NCBI GenBank assembly: GCA_030267565.1
Contig: BRXU01000015.1
Location: 2,045,001-2,109,000, forward strand
Direction of reading: 5' to 3'
DNA: 64,000 nt
DNA from: Pleodorina starrii
Taxonomy: Eukaryota; Chlorophyta; Chlorophyceae; Chlamydomonadales; Volvocaceae
Positions within the stretch are counted from its first letter, which is position 1. Each line of letters starts with the position of its first letter. The notes beneath the pieces are model-generated. The model was not told where the DNA came from. It made no database searches and saw only the letters and a list, made by a program, of their open reading frames with translations. Below are positions 23,963 through 35,201 of this stretch, one piece after another. Position numbers and translations under genes: made by a program.

Positions 23963-25654
23963 TGAAAGGGAAACGCGGCCGACCTCGCGGGAGCGTCGCA
24001 CGCGGCGATGACCCGTTGCGACAGGAGGGGGCGGGTGCGCGCAACGCACACGCCCTAATTATTGCTGCCGTCAGCGCCGGTTCGGAGCCGAGAAGAGTTT
24101 TGGGTAGTCACTTTGTGAACTGTCTGTGCCGTTGTTGGAGAGTCCGTAAAGGGTTATTGTCTTTTCTTTCTTGCGCTGCACCGTATACCGGTGACACGAC
24201 GTTTTTTGTACTAGCGTGTGTGTGGGCGTTGCCGGACCATACCCGGTCCGCGCAGTTTTATGAGGATAGGGCGCGGCATTCCTTGCGAAGACGCCCCGCA
24301 CAAAAGACGGCGCGGGCGATCTGCTGGCCGCACTTACTAGGTAGGTATTGTTGACATGAAATGCGCGGCACGCTGCTGACGCGCCAGCGCTACTCATCCC
24401 GTACTGCTGCAAGATGCTAGTTTACACCCGGGAGGGAGGGGGCGCGTCGAGTTGGCTGCGGAGGCGTAGGGGAGCGAAGGCGTCGCGCGCGGACACCTGG
24501 GGGCCGGTGGGTCCTGCCTGCCTTGGGTCCTGCTCTGCCTCAGCCGGGTGGTCGCCGGGCCGCAGGGGGCCACATTGAATTACGGGGGACACACCGATAC
24601 ACGCAGCAATGCACCGCTTGATTCGGTCCGCGGCATTAGCCGGGTTGTTGCACGAGACACGAATTTGGGCGTCGGCCGCCAAGGCCATGTCGGGAACCTG
24701 GGACCCTATTGTAATATTATTTTTATGCTGTTACGTCGCTCGGTGTGGTACGAGGTACGGTACGTTTCGTCCAGGTGTCAGCCAGAGCAGCAGCCCGGCA
24801 TCTGTTCCGCTCGCGGCCCCCGACTGACAGCTGATGTATGAGGAAGGTGGCGCGGAAGGGCGCGGACGACAGTTGTCCGTCATCGGAAGGCAGTGAAACG
24901 CCGCATCCCCAGCCGTAGCGCACTTTTGTCGGCCAGTGTTTTGAACAGCACCGAAAGCGCGTGCCCGTTGTCCAGTATGCTGTGCATCAATTCTTGACAC
25001 CCATGCGCGTGGCGCGGCGCATCGGTGGGCGCAAGACAAGAGGGGCCCCAGTGACATCGCACACAGGAGCCCGCGTAATGAGGCACATGTCCAATCCACG
25101 GTTTCGTTTATCGGTTGCACAAACCCAGCTGATGACGCTTATTTCACCTTTCCCTCCCCACGAAGTTCACGCCAGGGCCCGCAAGGTTTGGGGCCGAACT
25201 ACGTTGGATGTACGTAACCTGAACGTTACCGAAAGCGGAACAACGGGTGCCAAGTACTCTGATTATTTTGGCCAGGGACGCGGCTGAATGAGGCCAAGGG
25301 TTGTACGGGTAGGGTTGTGCTGCCATTTTATGTCGTCAGGGTAACGCTTACCAATGCAGGCGCAAAATCCGATGTCGTGCGGAGCCGCGGTTGGGGCTTT
25401 CTACGGCACTGAGAGTGCCTGCCCCCCATTCCACAATATGTACTTCTTGCGGGTGCATTTTATGCTGGTCTTGATGAAGGGGCAGCTCTAAGGGTTCTGG
25501 ATCGGCTTCAAACTGTGCCGTACATGCTTGTAATAAAGCAGTCTATCACACCTTTACAATGGACAGATCCCAGTCTATACGCAATTATTTAAGGCGCTGG
25601 GAGCATTGTTACGCTCGGTGGGTGCACCGTTAAAAGCAAACCGTCTCGTGACTT

Positions 25655-25670
25655 CACGTGTTATCACGTG
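25655..25670. promoter_or_regulatory. Paired CACGTG elements upstream of array gene 5
   Basis: Two G-box-like palindromes with identical preceding T, start-to-start distance 10 bp (one helical turn), about 0.4 kb before the ATG. The spacing would suit two bZIP or bHLH dimers on one DNA face, which is inference. Confidence 0.35.
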
Positions 25671-26077
25671 GGCAATAAAAGATCGGAATTACAACACGGC
25701 CGGCCCACATTTGTATGAGGTACGTCGTGCCCTTGCGTTTCTTGGCGAGAGATCACCTGGCTGGCGTCTGCAGCGTGTGCTCTGGGGGTTTACGACTCAC
25801 TGCACCAGCCAGCGGCGCCAGGCAGTGTCAGCTCGCGACACGATTACATTAGACTTTTGTCAGGTATGGATGTGTCACCTTCGCTCGTGTGGGGCAACAA
25901 GGGTGATTCCAGTTAGGGTTCCTATACTAGGGTTTCGCATCAAGCTAGATCTGATACAAATGTAAATCTTTTTTATAGACATTATAAAAAGGCGTTATAA
26001 ATGGTCATTAACTAAATAGCCGGTGGGCGCTATCTGTTTCGCAGGGTGGCTTTGAGCATCGGCGCGCCCCGCTTGCA

Positions 26078-28951
26078 ATGCCAGCCCATCAAGTCGGCAG
26101 CCTTGACGCGTGGCTCGGGAGCCCATTTGCAAACGGTGGTATCGGTGTGCCTGCCATACAATTTTTCCAAGGCCAGTCTACTCGCTCCCGCTCTTTCCGC
26201 AGCGGTCCGTCTCGCCCCGTTCCTATGGCGGAGCGTAAACCTGCGAATAAATTGTCGTGTGCGGTAGACGCTCATGCGGGTTCCGACGGCGAGGGTGAGG
26301 CTGTCCAGTTGGCTTCGACTTCCGCAGCAATGGAAATCGCGGACGCTTCGCTCTCTCCAGCGACGACGATCGACAACCTTCTGGATCGCTCATACGGTTT
26401 CTGTGTGTCGCCGCGGATGGCCACATCGCCCAAGCGCAAGTCTTTGCTGTCCGAGCAGCTCCGCACCGCGTCATCGCTTCCTCTGGCAGCTTGGCACCAA
26501 CCGCATCCGAAAGAAGCTGATGGCGAGAACGATGGCAACGTAATCATGTACGCATGTCGGTCCCTAGGCAGCGCTCAAGCCGGAAATCGCGACTACGGGA
26601 AGCGGCTGGGTGCGAACTTGCAGTCGACGTCGGCATCGCTCGACGCGCCGTCTACTGCCCGGTGGTTGTTGGATAAAACTATACCTGCTATCAACAACCA
26701 TTCTCCCGAAGCTCAGGGGGCCAGCCCATCTGCCGAAGCCGGTTCCCTTGACCTCCAGGTGTTTCCTGTCGGCGGCGGCCTCAGCGGCCTCAGCGACGGC
26801 AGCCGTGGCAGCGGGAGCGGCGGCGGCGGCGGCGGCAGCGCCGGCGCCGAGTCCCGTTTCCGTAACGCCTCATACGGCAGCAAGCTGCTCGTCCTGGGCT
26901 CCATGGACGCTGACGCCAGCAGCGCCTGCGGCGGCGGCGGCGGCAGCTGCTCTCTGGCATGCAGCAGCAGCGCCGGCTGCTACAGCAGCGGCAGCAATGT
27001 ACTGCAGTACTACAGCTGCAGGGACCGCGACGACTGCTGCGCCAGCGGCGGCTGCTGCGCCAGCGGCGAACAACTGGAGTGCGCGAGGTCGCTGCTCCTG
27101 AGCCACCCGGCTGTGTCCGCTGCCGCTGTGTCGGTAGCGGCGACGGGCGCGGGTGCAGCGGATGGCGCTGTCAGGATGGCGCGCCGCGCAAGATCCCCAC
27201 ACCCGAAGGAGCAGCAGCAGTGCCCTGACGGACTGCTGGAGCGACCGGCCGCACGGAAGCCCTCCTCGCTGCCTCAGCCAGGTGATAGGGCTGAGATCGG
27301 TCTCCCGTTTCCTCCCGACAGGACAGGACACTGCGTTGCAAGACCTTTGTTGTTGTACGTCTGATGTATGTGCGTCCGTAGTTCAGCCGTGCATCATTGC
27401 AGATTTGCAGTGGTCAGGTTCAGGCTCAAGGTCCTCAAGCAACCGATCTCTTTTTTCCCGCCTCCTCCGATGCGTCTTCCCTGGGCCCGAGGCGGCCAAG
27501 CACGTCGCGCACCCCAGTGCCTCATTTGCACCCCAGCGACTGATGCCTCCCCTCTCATGTGTATGTGTCTGTGTATGTATGTGCGCCCGCCAGGTACCGC
27601 CACCGACGCGCTCTCCCTGAGCACCGCCCTGTCTTCGCCGTCGCCCTGCGGCGCCGGCGCCTTCCCCGCCTCATCCACCGCCACCACCACTACCAGCATC
27701 GCTTTCGCCACCGGCGGCGCCTCCGAAGTGAGTGGCGGCTGCCTTGCTGCAGACGATGACGAGGACGATGACGACGAGGACGACACCGCTGCCGACGATG
27801 ACGATCCAGTTGACGCTCGCACAGTGTGCTCCGCGACCGACCTCGTGTCCTCCACGCTGGGTACGACGGACAGCGGTATGGGCTGTACTGCCGTACGGAT
27901 GGCCGTGGCGACGCACCTGGCGAGCGCGCCACTAGATGTCGCGGCGGTGACGGAACCAGGGGCCGATTCGGCGGCGGCGGCGACGCCGCCGGCACCACCA
28001 TTCGGGCCCCTGAGCCCGCTGCCCCTGTCATTGCCCGACCTCGAAGGCGCGGGCAGCCCGGCGGGCGGCTCGGCGACGGCGGCTGTTGCGGCTGTAGCTG
28101 CAAAGCTTCTGGGCACTGGCGACGGCAGCAGCGGTGACGGGGCACTCGCCGGCTGTGAGGAGAAGCAGCAGCAGCAGCAGCAGCCAGTGCCCGCTGCAGA
28201 ACAGGCCTCGCATATGTCGGTGCTGTCGCTGCGGCCGCCGTCTCAGCTTGAGCCGGCGGACGTCCCGCAGCCCCCGCACCCGGGCGGTGAGGCTCCAGGG
28301 AAGGTCGGGGGCCGGCCCCCCCTGGAGCGCCACTGGAGTGAGGCTTTGCCGGCCGGACTGGAGGGCTCCCGGCGGGGCGGCAGGGGCGTGTCGTACGCGA
28401 GCCTCTTCTCCACCGTGATCGTGCTGCCGGCCGGTGGCGGCAGCGGCGGCGGCGGCGGCGGCGGTGGCGCGACGGCGCACTTGGGCAGCGACGCCGCCGC
28501 GGACCCGTACAACGCCGGCGTATGCCTGCAGCACTCATTGAGCATGGGCAGCGTGGCGGGCCGGCGGGGAGATGTCTGGAGCGGCCACGGCGCTGATGGC
28601 GCTGATGGTGCCGCTGCGAGCGACGCGTGGCTTCGTGACCTGGTGAATGCTCGGCGGTCGTTCGACGTGTCGAAGACGCTGTCGAGGGGCCGGGCCGCGT
28701 CGGGCGCTGAGGCCGGCGGATCGCGTGGCGGCTCGCGCGGCGGCAGCATCCATGAGCTTTTGGAAGCGGACGTGGCGCCCGCTATGTACGAGGGGACTGT
28801 ACGGCGCGGCCTGCCGCGGCGGGCGGCGCCGCTGTCGCGTACGATGAGCCAGCCGGTAACGGAGGAGATGCTGCGCTCTTGCTTGCTGGACTCCGCTGAG
28901 GGCATCGACGCTGCCGCTGCCGCTGAGGAAGACGCCGCACGCCATGACTGA
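26078..28951 (+). CDS. Tandem-array gene 5: long SLDAWL/EGTVR protein with acidic and Gly-rich inserts
   Basis: Longest member of the array. Exon 1 26078-27281 (phase-1 donor CCAG/GTGATA), 312-nt intron, exon 2 27594-28951; predicted 853 aa. N-terminus MPAHQVGSLDAWLGSPF. Exon 2 starts GTATDALSLSTALSSPSP, matching the other members. Long inserts explain the size: a Gly/Ser/Cys-rich part at the end of exon 1, an Asp/Glu tract (DDDEDDDDEDD, encoded about 27755-27790), a Gln run (near 28170) and Gly and Ala runs. Towards the end come DAWLRDLVNARRSFDVSK, then MYEGTVRRGLPRR, then SRTMSQPVTEEMLRSCLLD. Several Arg-x-x-Ser sites could be kinase targets. The C-terminus extends about 60 residues past the EGTVR motif and lacks the RNxWR tail of genes 1, 3 and 4. 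No known domain seen. Confidence 0.75.
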
Positions 28952-29290
28952 TGCTTTGAGCCAGGGAACATGAGGAGACGTTTGCCGGACATGGGCGTGC
29001 AGCTGCTTCGGCTGCTGCTGCTGCTGCGGCGGCGGCGGCCATTCGTGCGCAAAGGCGGACGGGGCCTCGGCTCGGGTCGAGATGGGGCGGGTGGCTCACC
29101 GGCTCTGGTGGATGAAAAGGATTGCTGGCGGTGATTTGTGCGTGCCAGGAACCTGCGCGACTGGGAGGAGGGCCCGAGAGAGGACCCGGGGCCCGGGCGC
29201 GGTGCCTGGTGTGCCGCCGGCGACCATGTTGATTGGCGGTGCGTTCCGCTTCCGCGATTCGTAGTTATTTTCGGGACTTGCAAAGCTGTG

Positions 29291-29311
29291 CAGCAGCAGC
29301 AGCAGCAGCAG
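29291..29311. repeat. CAG trinucleotide repeat
   Basis: Seven perfect CAG units in the probable 3' UTR of array gene 5. Confidence 0.9.
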
Positions 29312-29592
29312 TACCGTCCAAATGAAAGATGTGGGACGATGGGGCGCCAGGGGGAGTGGACGTCCCTTTCCTCCCCGTCGTTGAGTCTGGGGGTGCTGGG
29401 CTAGGTCGTGGCGCGTAAGGGCAGAGCGAGGCCAGGGCTCGCTTGACCAGCAACATTCTTTCGTATTGTCGACGCGTTGCTGCGGTGCGCGCGCGCCTGC
29501 AGGCGGGTGCAGGTGACCGGGTTTTTGCGCGTTGAGCTGGTGCGGGGTGCCTGCGCCTGCGCCTCCTTAGTGTTTGTACTCGGTACAAGGCG

Positions 29593-29597
29593 TGTAA
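29593..29597 (+). promoter_or_regulatory. Putative TGTAA polyadenylation signal of array gene 5
   Basis: TGTAA 642 nt after the stop codon; a plausible 3' end for array gene 5. Confidence 0.4.
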
Positions 29598-32500
29598 TAT
29601 ATGAGTAGGATCAACCCTAAGCGCTCTTTCGGCTAAACAGCCGAATGGGTGTGGCCCTGCCCTGCCGCTGAGTTGGGCACGGGTGTACGCTGCGCGTGCA
29701 TGACAATGTATGTGTGTATGTGTGTGGGGGTTGTGTGTGTGTGGGTGTGTGGGCGCCTGGTGTGAGTTGAAACAACCAAATAAACTGATTACGGGGGAAG
29801 CTCCGGAAGTTGGAAACCGGCGACCCCCCTCAGGGCTCCCGTGACGTGGAGCCAGGCAGCCGCCGCAATGCCAGGGCGCGCATCTCCTCGCCCCCCCGAA
29901 CCAAACCGGGATAAAGCGACGGCCCCTGTCCGTTTGTGCGCCCACCCGTTTTCCGTCCGCCCCGTTCAATTGTTGTTCTCAGGACGCCGTTGCGCTGCCC
30001 TCCCCCCAAAACGTGTTTGCGCCCACGCGTATGTTTTTCAGCGTGGGGCCGCGCGCCCGCCTCCTCAACATAATTGTGTCGGCATTTTTTCTTCCGGTTC
30101 CCTAATGCAACATGATAGTTCGCAACCTGACGAGATCACTGGGGTTAGGCTGGTTTTGTTGGAGTAGGCTGGTAGGCAGGCAGGTTTACATCTGTCGGCC
30201 TGCTTCCCTGTCTTGGTGTCTTTCTGTCTTCTCGAGGATGCGCGGGTCCGCCGGCTGGCTGGTGCTGCGCTGGCGCCGGCGCCTGGAGGGGAGCCCTCCC
30301 ACCGGCGGCCTCGGGTGTCGCGCGGTCTGCCTGTCCCTCCCACCACTGCGAGGAGCGGCAACAGGCGGACACCCCCCCCCCAGGGAAGTTCACCCAGGCA
30401 GCAGCCCGACAGGCTGCCCTGCTGCCTGATCGACGTCGTTGCAGTTGCTGGCGTTGTGGAGTTGTCGAATCATTGTTGTAAGCGTTTGCACTGTTTAGTT
30501 TAAGTTCAGATTTTTTAATTACGCTTGTCAAGTTTTTGGTGGCGCGCTCTGTCTCTTGGCGTCCTGTCCTGGCGGCTGTCCCGCTCCCGTCCGCGTTTGT
30601 GGCCCGTCAGGAGACTTGTCAGGGTATGAGAGGCTCGGGCGCACCACTTAAACCTCCCCGTGTGATCCGTTGCCACCTCCAGTGAAGGGGAAGGGAGGGG
30701 AGGTGGGGGAGGTGTCGGACATGCAGCCCTCACCCCTCCCCGCCCTTCCCCTCCCCCCGCTGTGAGGGAGGCATCGCAACTGTTTTGCCGTGTCCCTCTT
30801 GCAGCATTCACCGGGCTGTACGACATTGCCGTTGTCCGTATTCCCCATGATGGGCGTGCAGCAAGCCACCGCGTAGGCGCAGGAAGGCGGGACTTGGTTT
30901 GGCGCCCGATTGTCGCGGGGAGGGCCTGTGCGGGACCATGGATGCGCTTACGATGGGCTGCTACACAACACGCGCGCGCTGGCGCGGTCGGATAAGGGAC
31001 TTTTGCAGTTGGTTGATAATATGAAGGAATAAATGGAGATAGAGGCACTCTTTACCTCGTAGTGGCGCGTGCATAGGTCGGTTCTGCCGGCGTGGAAGAT
31101 TCTTTGCGTGGCCTGAGAAGTGTGATCTTGGGATGTGAGCTAGGAGACGCTTTTTTGTAGCTGCGGCTTCGAGTAGGTAGGCGGGTGGGGTGGGGGAGCG
31201 AGCGGACGTTGAGGTTTGTCCCATGGGTCGCGCCGCGGGGAAGCAAAGCGGCGAGGGACACCTGACGAATGCGAGTCAGTGGAGATGAACCCCATCCGGC
31301 CGCGGTGGCCGTTCGGTGGTGCCGTCAGCTTAACTACACACTTGGCAGGGAAGGAAAGGGAAGGCGAGTCGGGCAAGCGTTCTGCGGCTGCGCAGTCTCG
31401 TGATACATCAAAGGGAGGCTTTCTACCTGCGTTCATCAGAAGATTACCATTTCTCTGCTTGTTGAGCGTGGAAAGGGATGTGTTTGATTTTTCGCCTGCA
31501 GCATCAGCGGTGCCGCTGCGAGGGGTTGAAGGGGCTCAGGAGCGCTGATCGAAATGCGGGATTGGAAGTGTTGCCGCGCCGCCGCACGCCCAGCAGCGCC
31601 ATCAGGAGCTCTGGAAGCGAAGCGCGTATGCATGCTTACATAGGACCGCCGCCTTTCGCTTGTACCGGTACTCAATAGCATTATCGGGGTTTGCCTCCTC
31701 AAAAGTTTTGGGTTTCATATGGAAAGCTGTGTTGTGCTGAGGGCAGCGGCGGTGGAATGGGAAGCGGGGGACTCGCAGGCGGGCGCAAGCGAAGAGCAGT
31801 GAGCCTGGCCGCTGTCGCTGCCGCTGTTGCTGCCAGCAGCTTTGGAGTTGTTTGGTGGATGGAGGCGGAGGCGGCACGAGGCCGAGTTCCGCGACACCCG
31901 GCGACACCGGCCGCTGACTGGAAAGTCGACTGGGTTGCGCAGATTTGGCCGTCGTTTGTGATAAGACCGTCGCAATGCGAATTTTTTGCCGTCGCGAATT
32001 GGGTTGAGCCCCGCCTGGAGTACCCAGGTGCCCTGGGCTGGGTTGCGGTTGTCCGTTGCGGTTGTCGGTTGACGTTTGATCCTCTGCTCATTGGCTCATG
32101 GGGGTATGTGCTACTTCGTCCTTGTCTGTCGAAACGTGCTGTCGGGTTGCGATTGAGCTGAGGTTTGGGCAACGTGGCATAAAGCATTCGTGTGAGCGCC
32201 TGGTGCGCAGCGGCCGGCTCGCTCGTGGGTCCTTCCGCCGCCGGAAGGCAAAACTGGGTACGGAGGAGCTTTGGTAGTGTGGAACAGCAGGGAGACGAAG
32301 GAGCAGGGAAAGGGAACAACCGAGACGCACACGGTATGCGTGACCGTCGGCAAGGAGGGAGGGAGGCGGCGTCCGATTGGGTTTCGCTTTCGCTTATCTC
32401 GCACCCAAGGGGCTGTCCCGCAGGGCCGACCGTGCCGGCGGTGGACCCTTCGCCCCATGGCGTCGACGGCGTCTGGCAGTCGTGCGAATCGCTCATTCGC

Positions 32501-34726
32501 CCGTACAACGACGACATGGATTTTGTGGCGTGGGGCTCACGCCGGAAGGGTTTCGGAGCCTGGAGGCGGTCCTGCGTTACGACATAACGATGCGCTAGCG
32601 GGTGTCCGTCAGGGCCGCCCTCGTGCGATGCGTGGCTGTTGGCGTGGGGAGAGGAGGAGGACGGAGCCGCACGAGTTCGAGATGGACGGACAGAGAGAGA
32701 AAGAGAGAGAGAATTTGCGGGAGCCGTGGATCGCACTCGAGACGAGTGCACGCTGCGCAGGCTTGTCCATTCCAGGACGGCCCTTCATGCATGGCGCAAC
32801 AATAATTTTATCCGCTTGACACTTGTGCGAGGGGCTGCTGCTTAAATATGCTTTCTTTAGGCGCCGTTGGCGCCCGCCCAAATGTTACAGGCATCATAAA
32901 TATCGGGACTCAAATATCCACCCTCAATTTTCACAAATGTATTGATAGGGATAGGAAAGCAGTCGGGCGAGGCGAGGCGAGGCGTGTTGCGCGGAAGCCA
33001 CCGCGGGACGGTTGGTGGACTGCTGGCAGCCGGCGGAGCGGCGATGGGTGGCGGTCCTTGCCGAGCGGTATTGGGGTCTGGCACGTGTGTGCGCGCTCAG
33101 CTTTTGCCGCCACGCGCACCGGCTGCGGCTTAACATGTTTGCAGGCATGTGGTTTCGGCCCAGGAGGCCATGGTCAATACTTTTTCGTGTTCAGCGTTTT
33201 GCTTGTGGGTACGGTAGATACGCCCGGATCGGCACGTTCTGGCACGTTCTGCAGGCCGTGCATGTCGGGAAGCGATCCGGAGGACATTCCGCAGTCCAGT
33301 CTTGCCGGGCTTCAGCCTGAGAGGTTGCGCGTGTGGCCTCGTAAGCCGCACTGCGCAAGGACAGCTAACGGCACAGCGCGAAGGGCTGGGATTGAGCATC
33401 CCTTTGGCTCTCAGGTGGCTACACATGCCGAGAAGCCTTGAGAGTAGCAACCATCAGCGTGTCGGCTCCGGTCGACAAACGACAATGGCCTTTTGCCCCG
33501 TTGACTCCCGGGAGGATCGTTTCAGAGCGACTCATTGTTATAGTCACGAGCAAAATATGCCTGAATGATTGCCGTTATGTGACATATAAGCACGCTTTCG
33601 CTTTATCAGAGAATTTTGGGCAATGAAAGTGGCAGCTGGCAGGCCGACGTGAAGAAATTCCTTTCTCCTGGAGCCGATCTGAGCCGATAAACCCCGAGTT
33701 ATTCCTTATAAGGAGTAAATTTTAAAAACTTACACTGTCCCCCCGCTATCATGAGTCGCAAACTCGCAAGGAGCACTGTGCAGCACTGTGTTGCAAAGTA
33801 GGGACTGCATATAAATCTGATGCAAGTGCATCTGCTGACATATCCCGTGCATATCCCACGGTCGGCGCCTCGGTCCTACCATATCCACTTCAGTATATTA
33901 TGGATATCTGCACTGTGTTACAGTACAGCAGTATATGGCCGCCATATTTGCACGCATAACCGCAGGAAGCTCTGAATTTGCCAGCAAAAGCCCAACCGCC
34001 AGAATTCTATTTTAGGATAAAGGAGAGGCAAGTATATGGCCTTGCTACGTGATCGTGCTGTGCGGCTTAAGTGGGCCAAGTGCGTACCCGTGGGTACTAG
34101 GACTGGACGGGTTGCCTTTGACACGTGCGCTTTTGGGTGAAGGGGCTTCCGATTGTGCGCGCGTGTCCATTTATGAGCGAGACTGCGGGGATTCCCGGCA
34201 CACGGTTCGAACGGTGGTGACGCTTTGCCGTTGGTTGTGGGCGAGGAGGGGCGAGGGTGGGCGGCGGGTATCGCGCGCTTGTGTCGGGAACTCGCTTTGG
34301 GATTGTTACGCGGCCGGGGTAGGTCGACGCGCCTTGGTCAGCGCGTCACTCCGCGATCTCGCGAAGGTTTGCGGTGCCGCGTTGGGTCGTCGCTTGGTCG
34401 TCGGAGGGGTTAGGTTGCAAACCGCCCCAAGTTTGAGCGCCTTCTTACATGTAACACATCTAGGATGCAATATATTGTATTCACGCGCAATGTTGCGTAT
34501 CTGCATGGCTTTTCTAGGTTCAACTGTCACTCAGTGAATTTCGCATTACGAGCGGATCTTAGAGCGGCAGTACTCAACATAGACATAACATACTAAAGCA
34601 TTTGCAACAATGTCTTTGAATGCTAAGCATCTTGAGAATTCAAGAAGAACACAAGTTACTAGGGCCGCCGCGCCGCCCTAGCAGCCGCAAACAGGCCACT
34701 CATCCGTGACCGGACCCACTGTCTTC

Positions 34727-34732
34727 CACGTG
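34727..34732. promoter_or_regulatory. CACGTG element upstream of the kinase gene
   Basis: G-box-like palindrome 475 nt before the kinase ATG. It shows that the motif is not confined to the tandem array. Confidence 0.2.
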
Positions 34733-35201
34733 AGAATTTCGTAAGCGCACGTTGTTAAAAAATGAGATGCCTCGAAATTCGTTCCGCAACAAAGGTAGGC
34801 GACATAACTGCGCCAAGACAAGCCAGATGGAGTGAGTCAGACGACTACCAGCCTCCAGAAATGTTGCAGCTTACTTCAATCGATATAACTGCAGCAAGTT
34901 ACATATTATATACTTTCGGACAAGTTCAGAGCTCATGCAAAAGCGTATTTCTGCAGAAAATTACCTCTTCATGCAGAAGCGTATTTCTGATGCAAGGGCC
35001 TTATGATATCTTACGGGATACGGCCTCTTTCGATCCTGTACGACCCTTAGTCAGCTCACGAATCATTCGTCTTGTTGGTGTTCGTCAATCGCGCATGGTC
35101 AATCCTTCTGCGCGTATGTGTACAAGTCTAACTCTTGCAAGGGCGTGTGCCTTTGCTTCACAGTGGTAGGCGCAGAGTTGACTCATTGCGGCACATTTCT
35201 A

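Larger units (their letters stand above)
22123..26077. other. 3' UTR and spacer between array genes 4 and 5
   Basis: No supported gene. Contains the TGTAA above, a direct duplication at 23858-23962, and an AT-richer stretch at 25500-26040. CACGTG occurs twice, 10 bp apart, at 25655 and 25665. An acceptor-like CTGTTTCGCAG ends 33 nt before the next ATG. Confidence 0.5.
28952..35201. other. 6-kb region between the array and the kinase; no supported gene
   Basis: The first 0.65 kb is probably the array gene 5 3' UTR. A GT-rich stretch lies at about 29705-29755 and a C run near 30370. From about 33550 to 35100 the DNA is clearly more AT-rich, promoter- or intergenic-like. CACGTG occurs at 34727, 475 nt before the kinase start. 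Open frames here show no motif I know. Confidence 0.45.

Noticed and set aside
27394..28538. Long minus-strand open frames opposite array gene 5 exon 2
   Set aside because: Arg/Pro/Ala-rich mirror frames of a GC-rich coding exon with no conserved motif.
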